Of a DNA stretch of 22,041 bases, positions 17,091 to 22,041 are shown piece after piece. The stretch comes from a virus: the IMG/VR virus record IMGVR_UViG_3300025133_000664, positions 1 through 22,041 of that record. One strand, written 5' to 3'. The position numbers were made by a program, and so were the translations under genes. Position 1 is the first letter of the stretch; each line of letters starts with the position of its first letter. Under the pieces are notes generated by a model, which had not been told where the DNA came from, made no database searches, and saw nothing but the letters and a program-made list of their open reading frames with translations.

Positions 17091-18883
17091 TATTTAACCA
17101 CCCCTCTTACATCGTCGCTTGGTAATAAAACCTCAGCCGCTGCATTAGAGGGAATTATCAAAAACCTTCCATCGTCGCTCATGTTTTTATCAATATTATA
17201 AGAATACTGGCTATAAGCTCCTCCCACTTTGTTGCTGAACTCTATACTTATGGTGTCCGTTACGCCTGGGACATCATTCAGCAATTTATAAATATCGGAG
17301 AGATAAACAGCCTCCCCGATTCCCCCTTTAACATTTAAAAACTTGTCTTGTATCTCTTGCGAGCACCTTTGCAAAAGCTCATACCGATTAACATCTAAAT
17401 CGGCAAGAACTTCAAAATTAATCCCAATATTTATAATTTTTCCGTCTAAGATATCAATTGTATCATTAATCATGCGGCGACCGTCGAGCCATGCCTTAAG
17501 ATTTTGTTTAAGTGTTTGATTAGGTACTGCAAAGTTCCCGTCGGAATCCTCAGATAAAATATACATGTTTAAGTTCTGTTTGTAAGAATCTTTATCCCTT
17601 ACCACGTTAGCTCTCTTTATTCTTCCAAATTTTGGAGGTAATCGGTAGGCCATCGTGATATAATCGGTGCGAGTTACTGCTCGATTTTGTGTGGAATAAG
17701 AGGCAAAAGCTCGTTGTCGAATATCTTCTGACGAAAGCAAAGAAGCGTCGCCCAGTATAGGCTCTTCATTTTCTACCTCCAGCGATGCCTCCACAGTATT
17801 CATGACAGTCGAAGTCAAAGAAGTGCGATCATCAAATACAAGACTAGAGTTGACAATAGTGCCAATAGCACCAACAGTGGCATTGATGCTGTCCGAAGTA
17901 TTAGCGGTGTAGGTAATAGTCAGTGTCGTGTTGACAGGAGCGACGCCCAATTTGTCAGATTGTATCAGATTTGTTGGATCAAAAGTCTCGTCTGTAATAT
18001 AATTTCTACCCGTAACGTTCAACACTACATCGGCGGGATCAGCTATTATGTTACCCGTTATATTGTCGGCAGATCCGTGCCCAAACTGTATGTAGGTGTT
18101 TGAGATAGTATCGTGATCGACTATAAATCGACGTGGGGATGGGACGGCTCTCAATTTATATGGAACAGCTATTTTATCAGAGTTGTAATTAGGAATCTCT
18201 TTATAAATAACATCCTGGGTCAGATAGGGAACCTCATAGTACTCATTCCCCTGTGAATCAACCACAGAGATGATCTCGCTTATAAGCTTCTTTTTTAGTT
18301 TATGTTTATAAAAACGCTGGTAGTTTCCCACGGACACAGTTTCCACATAGCTTTCTCCAGAAACTATTTGTCCGAAGGCCTTCACGGCAAAATAAGTAGG
18401 AACACCAGAATCCGCATCTACTCTAGCAACCGTGATTTCATTATTCGTGTTAGAAAAATCAACATCCTCATTGAGGGAATAGGTGGCTCCCCCGTCCGAA
18501 ACCAGCGTCGCCCCTTTTTGTATAGTTGGTATATATCTTTGATCAGGACCTCTTCCACTAGTAGATGCTGGAACTAGGACATAAAATGCACACATGCCTG
18601 TGCTACGAGCAGAGCCTGGGATTTTAAAACCCAGTTGTTTTGACAAACGGACAACATTCTTATATTCAATAGCTGATTCTAAGAAACTCTCGTTGGCTTG
18701 ATAATCTGTATAGAAAGACAATTGGTCCCCCACATATGCGACCATATCCGTCATAAGCGACCCGAACGAAGCCTCGCTGAAATCTTTATAGGTGCTGGGG
18801 TAATATCTCCGTGCATAGTTGACTAGATCGTTTTTGATACTTTCGAAGTCTCTACTGGTATAATTTATTGGTCTTTTTGCCAT
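17090..18883 (-). CDS. Baseplate wedge protein, T4 gp6 / baseplate J-like (597 aa)
   Basis: This is the core wedge subunit of contractile tails; two copies join one I/gp7-type subunit to form each wedge, and the ring of wedges opens at infection. The N-terminus is characteristic of T4-like gp6: NYTSRDFESIKNDLVNYARR, then FGSLMTDMVAYVGDQLSFYTDY and RLSKQLGFKIPGSARS (residues 7-95). A baseplate J-type core follows around residues 383-415 (SSEDIRQRAFASYSTQNRAV, TRTDYITMAYRLPP). The C-terminal part carries LKAWLDGRRMINDTIDILDG and DIYKLLNDVPGVTDTISIEF. The length is a little below T4 gp6 (660 aa). The start at 18883 follows the gp25 stop by 21 bases, with AAGGA about twelve bases before it. Its order directly after gp25 is the usual one in contractile tails. 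Confidence 0.95.
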   Translation of the reverse strand: MAKRPINYTSRDFESIKNDLVNYARRYYPSTYKDFSEASFGSLMTDMVAYVGDQLSFYTDYQANESFLESAIEYKNVVRLSKQLGFKIPGSARSTGMCAFYVLVPASTSGRGPDQRYIPTIQKGATLVSDGGATYSLNEDVDFSNTNNEITVARVDADSGVPTYFAVKAFGQIVSGESYVETVSVGNYQRFYKHKLKKKLISEIISVVDSQGNEYYEVPYLTQDVIYKEIPNYNSDKIAVPYKLRAVPSPRRFIVDHDTISNTYIQFGHGSADNITGNIIADPADVVLNVTGRNYITDETFDPTNLIQSDKLGVAPVNTTLTITYTANTSDSINATVGAIGTIVNSSLVFDDRTSLTSTVMNTVEASLEVENEEPILGDASLLSSEDIRQRAFASYSTQNRAVTRTDYITMAYRLPPKFGRIKRANVVRDKDSYKQNLNMYILSEDSDGNFAVPNQTLKQNLKAWLDGRRMINDTIDILDGKIINIGINFEVLADLDVNRYELLQRCSQEIQDKFLNVKGGIGEAVYLSDIYKLLNDVPGVTDTISIEFSNKVGGAYSQYSYNIDKNMSDDGRFLIIPSNAAAEVLLPSDDVRGVVK

Positions 18884-18904
18884 TCCCGTTCACCGTCCTT
18901 GTCT

Positions 18905-19309
18905 TTAATTAGTTATTTGTGAACTTATTGATAAGATGTCCCCAGACCCCTCATCTCCCAGATGATATTTCACAACCAGCTTTACTTGGTTATCTGCAAG
19001 AGCCGGATCTTGTTCATTTGTGATAAACTCTACCGAGGATAAATTAATATAAGGAGTGTACTTAGCACTCTGTATGTTTATCTCCTCAACTATTTGCTGG
19101 TAAGTGTTGGAATTCATTTGTTCAAATAAAAAAGATCGAAGGCCTACACCAAAACCTGGCAACATAACTCTTTCACCAGCAGAAGTCAAGAGAAGATTTT
19201 TAAAATTTTGCTTAGCCGATTGTCTGAAGTCTTTGTTTAAATGATAAGGTCCATCTCGCTGGTCGAGGACCAGAGGCAACGCTACTGACACTCCTTTCAT
19301 TTTACTCAT
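18905..19309 (-). CDS. Baseplate wedge subunit, T4 gp25-like (134 aa)
   Basis: gp25-type proteins (also TssE in type VI secretion) sit on the inner baseplate ring and template the first disc of the contractile sheath. The match is clear from the length (T4 gp25 is 132 aa) and from the central signature KNLLLTSAGERVMLPGFGVG followed by LRSFLFEQ (about residues 36-64). After this comes an amphipathic helix (YQQIVEEINIQSAKYTPYIN) and a C-terminal beta strand pair ending ILSISSQITN, as in the family. The ATG at 19309 is chosen because GAGG lies seven bases upstream; a second ATG at 19300 has no comparable site. It follows the upstream gene by 27 bases and precedes the J-like gene by 21. Confidence 0.95.
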   Translation of the reverse strand: MSKMKGVSVALPLVLDQRDGPYHLNKDFRQSAKQNFKNLLLTSAGERVMLPGFGVGLRSFLFEQMNSNTYQQIVEEINIQSAKYTPYINLSSVEFITNEQDPALADNQVKLVVKYHLGDEGSGDILSISSQITN

Positions 19310-19316
19310 AAAATAT

Positions 19317-19320
19317 CCTC
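19317..19320 (-). promoter_or_regulatory. Ribosome binding site (GAGG) deciding the gp25 start
   Basis: GAGG lies seven bases before the ATG at 19309 on the minus strand, in the 27-base gap after the preceding gene. The spacing to the alternative in-frame ATG at 19300 would be 16 bases, too long, so 19309 is preferred. Confidence 0.6.
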
Positions 19321-19336
19321 ACTCTGTAAGTATCTT

Positions 19337-22041
19337 CTAATATATGTTTCCACGAGAAAACCCACCATACAAGAGACGCTCGGGGGAAACCGAATAAGAA
19401 AAATTCTCGTCAGCAAAAGTTATGTTTCCCATAGTCAGAGAGTTAAAGTAGTCCGAATAGTAGCATACGTCTATCTGATCATACGCTATGATAGCCTGAG
19501 CATATTGGGCAGGAAAGGGAAGATATGGCACCATCTTCATTACATACAGAGGGGACCGGGCCGGCCTAACTACGCTAGTGTAGCGGGTGATCTGGTCCGC
19601 CCATTCTTCAGGGTTGTCAGCATTTTCATCTGTTCTATGAGGAGGCTCGTCATCTATAATTTCCCACCTCTCTCGTGACCTCTCCAAGGCGGCGGCTCGG
19701 CGGGCCCGCTCCTGCTCTTCATATCCCTCCTCGCCGGGCCTGAGCGGTGGGTCTCCTGGTGCGTCGTCGTAGTCAGGGCGACCGATCAGTTCAACCAGGG
19801 GTGTAAGAATGGTTTCATTTTCTGCTTCGAGGTCCCTCACTCCGATCATTACCTCCTCATATCTGTAGTTAGCCACCGTATCAAGATAGGTACGATCGGT
19901 AGCCGGGGTTCCCTCCGTCGAGAGTCTATCTGCGAGATTTTGTGAACCATCAATTAATTCGTCCCGGAATTGGCTGAAAGTGGACATTCCTACAAGTGGG
20001 GCTCCTCCAGATCGATCATCGCTGAGGTTTATAAAGGAGGCCAACAGACATCGTCTGACGACCAATGGTAATTTTTTTTCCAAAGGAAGTGAAAGCTCAT
20101 CGGGATTGAGGGGTAATCCTGTATTCACGAACTGGTGTCCATAGGCCTCGTAAAATAGATTAAAATTCTCTACCAACACATCATATAAATTACTTTTAGA
20201 CTTAAAGTCTCTTGTGATGTTTCGTGAAATATAATCCGCCAAAAGACCGACAGTAGAAGGCTGGTTCCAGCAGGGATAGACTTCCAAGAGAGGTGCGGCG
20301 TTAAGATAAAGTTTCCTTATTCGGGATTTTATCACTTGCTGAATGGAACTAGCTATTATTAGCTCGTAGCTGGACAGGCACTTTTGATCTGCCGCAAAAT
20401 AGTCCGTTGATATTCCAGACATAAAGCTGTTTAGGTCTCGGTCCTCGTCGAAGTCGTAATAAAATTTCTTATAAGTTGCAGCAACATTTGCGGCGTATTG
20501 ACAGCCGAGAATTCCAGCCTCCGAAGACCCTAAAAAGCCAGTCAAAATGGTGTTGTTGGTGTTGTGGGCACCATAGAGAGGGGAGGTTAAATAATCTATA
20601 TATCGAGGTCCCAGAGTGGGTCCACTGGTACCATAAATACCTTTTAAAGTATATTGAGTGGGAAGCCCAAGCTCGTCTTTCAAAATATCACGATGAGCCT
20701 GTACAAGCCCCAAGTGATTGGCAGGGTCTTCTGTAGTTGGAACATCAATCTCAGCTAGCAAGTACCGTGGGTGGCCTGGCGGGTCGTAGAAAATCTTTAT
20801 GGTCTCGCCAATCGTCAGGTAGGACAACGGAAAAGGAAGTCCCCCTGGTCCCAGTTGCGTATTAGCCTCATCAACAGCATTTGGGGACTGGTCCGAGGGG
20901 GGCATTGGTGGAGAGGCGACTTCAATACCCTGGCCAGTTATCCCACGCCATACACTTCTTAGTGCCCCTCCTATAGTTTCACCGACGCCTTGCCCTGTTC
21001 TTACGGGGATAGGCGGAAGAGGTTCAATGGGCTGAGGAAGTATCCGCCATCGTATGGGAGCGGTCCTATATTGATCATCGACAACCACATTAAATACTGG
21101 CTGCTTAGTATAGGTGTAGCCTGGATTACATTGGTCTCTGTTGTAAGGAAAATCGCAAACCGCAGGCATAAGACTCCTTCCAAGATCGCTGTCAGGAAAA
21201 TTACTGGCCCGAGCAGTGGACACACGGCTAGGCATAGCGGTAATTTCTGCGGCACTCTCAGATATTAACTCTTCTAGCCAGTCGCTAGCACCTGTAAGCC
21301 ATTCTAGAAAATCCGTATAGAATTGAGCATCTGGTATATTTTCCATAAACTTGGCTATTTGAATTTCAATGTCTTCGAATCCCAGGTCAATGGAGCACAA
21401 ACTATCCAGCTTTGACATATGAGCCTCAACCCTTTGGTCAAAAATGAGAACCAATTGTTCGTCTGAAAGTCCAGGCATCCCCACTACCGTATCTTTTAGG
21501 TCACAATTTGCCAAATCTGGTGTTATTTGTTGATTTCGAAACATCAGATCTCTATTAGCTGGCGATATTAGTCCTCCGATTTCTCTAAAATAATTTTTTA
21601 TAGTATTTTCGCTCAGCCCTAGTCCGCCATAAAGAGTATCATTTGCGTCTAGGGAATTATCAAATTTCTCTCGAAAAATTGGATCAATCCGTTGGGCGGT
21701 GGTTAGGCTGTTAAAGCCTGGTGACATATCTCCGGAATATATCATCTCTCGGATGGTCGCTAGGAGGTCCGAGTCGGTGTTCCCGTCTAGGAGGGTACTC
21801 AATTCTATTGGTGTTAAGATTGAGGAAACATCTTGATTTAATTGTATCAATTGCTCCATCGTTGGTGGGGATACAATGATGGTGCGTCCGGCTTCATTTT
21901 CCTCCACCTCTCTATTAACCATGTTTAAGTCTTCCGCTAGCGGGACCAAGTTTATATGTGAAACATAGTCGTTAAGATTTGTGAGTCCGTAACTAGACTT
22001 CTTTCTGCGATTGGCGAGGCCCTTGCCCTCTTCATCCTCGC
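19337..22041 (-). CDS. Large putative virion protein, 5' end cut by the window (900 codons visible)
   Basis: The frame is open to the right edge, and the codons before the first ATG (21922) keep the purine-first, pyrimidine-last bias of coding sequence, so I treat the gene as continuing outside. The visible part has an N-terminal helical region with LTPIELSTLLDGNTDSDLLA and IKNYFREIGGLISPANRDLM, then GLSDEQLVLIFDQRVEAHM. A proline-rich middle contains RILPQPIEPLPPIPVRTGQG. Later come KSRIRKLYLNAAPLLEVYP and a very charged linker with EEQERARRAAALERSRERWE (about residue 770 from the window edge). It ends PERLLYGGFSRGNIY. No membrane segment, signal peptide or enzyme motif is evident. I do not recognise a named family. 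Position directly before gp25 in the baseplate operon suggests a tail or baseplate structural role. An alternative start is ATG 21922, with GGAAG eight bases before it. Confidence 0.8.
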   Translation of the reverse strand, partial: EDEEGKGLANRRKKSSYGLTNLNDYVSHINLVPLAEDLNMVNREVEENEAGRTIIVSPPTMEQLIQLNQDVSSILTPIELSTLLDGNTDSDLLATIREMIYSGDMSPGFNSLTTAQRIDPIFREKFDNSLDANDTLYGGLGLSENTIKNYFREIGGLISPANRDLMFRNQQITPDLANCDLKDTVVGMPGLSDEQLVLIFDQRVEAHMSKLDSLCSIDLGFEDIEIQIAKFMENIPDAQFYTDFLEWLTGASDWLEELISESAAEITAMPSRVSTARASNFPDSDLGRSLMPAVCDFPYNRDQCNPGYTYTKQPVFNVVVDDQYRTAPIRWRILPQPIEPLPPIPVRTGQGVGETIGGALRSVWRGITGQGIEVASPPMPPSDQSPNAVDEANTQLGPGGLPFPLSYLTIGETIKIFYDPPGHPRYLLAEIDVPTTEDPANHLGLVQAHRDILKDELGLPTQYTLKGIYGTSGPTLGPRYIDYLTSPLYGAHNTNNTILTGFLGSSEAGILGCQYAANVAATYKKFYYDFDEDRDLNSFMSGISTDYFAADQKCLSSYELIIASSIQQVIKSRIRKLYLNAAPLLEVYPCWNQPSTVGLLADYISRNITRDFKSKSNLYDVLVENFNLFYEAYGHQFVNTGLPLNPDELSLPLEKKLPLVVRRCLLASFINLSDDRSGGAPLVGMSTFSQFRDELIDGSQNLADRLSTEGTPATDRTYLDTVANYRYEEVMIGVRDLEAENETILTPLVELIGRPDYDDAPGDPPLRPGEEGYEEQERARRAAALERSRERWEIIDDEPPHRTDENADNPEEWADQITRYTSVVRPARSPLYVMKMVPYLPFPAQYAQAIIAYDQIDVCYYSDYFNSLTMGNITFADENFSYSVSPERLLYGGFSRGNIY

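Noticed and set aside
19310-19336. Terminator or regulatory hairpin between the large upstream gene and gp25
   Set aside because: The gap is 27 bases with a ribosome binding site and no inverted repeat followed by a T run; the same holds for the 21-base gap at 18884-18904.

Overview
This window is a block of large virion genes from a tailed phage with a contractile tail. The organisation suggests an uncultured, probably marine, Caudoviricetes genome. All eight genes lie on the minus strand and are read from right to left. They are packed with gaps of 1 to 29 bases or with start/stop overlaps of 1 or 4 bases. Genes end in TAA, TAG and TGA with no in-frame stops, so the standard bacterial code fits. 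I see no tRNA, other RNA gene, CRISPR array, insertion sequence or host-like metabolic gene, and no convincing promoter or terminator. The 'marine' label rests on my memory of similar protein families in ocean phage metagenomes, not on a search.

Layout in transcription order: (1) a gene of at least 900 codons that runs off the right edge, unknown, probably a virion protein; (2) a T4 gp25-type baseplate wedge protein; (3) a T4 gp6 / baseplate J-type wedge protein; (4) a 498-residue protein with a DNRLRE/CBM-like beta domain at its N-terminus; (5) a 1165-residue protein combining a tail protein I (gp7/Tri2)-like helical part with two LamG-like (concanavalin-like) domains; (6) a 2235-residue giant structural protein ending in short tandem repeats; (7) a 319-residue protein with a distinctive FFNKKE start; (8) a 1260-residue structural protein of unknown role; (9) a gene that runs off the left edge, with 206 codons visible. 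That makes nine reading frames, seven of them complete.

How they fit together: gp25, the J-like protein and the I-like protein are the minimal conserved wedge of contractile injection machines, in which two J-type subunits and one I-type subunit form a heterotrimer and gp25 joins it to the sheath. Here that core is interleaved with very large beta-rich proteins bearing lectin-like folds. The inference is an enlarged, carbohydrate-facing baseplate. The unusual points are the lectin-like domains built into the I-like wedge protein, the giant protein with its C-terminal repeats, and the near absence of intergenic DNA, which implies one long co-transcribed, translationally coupled message.
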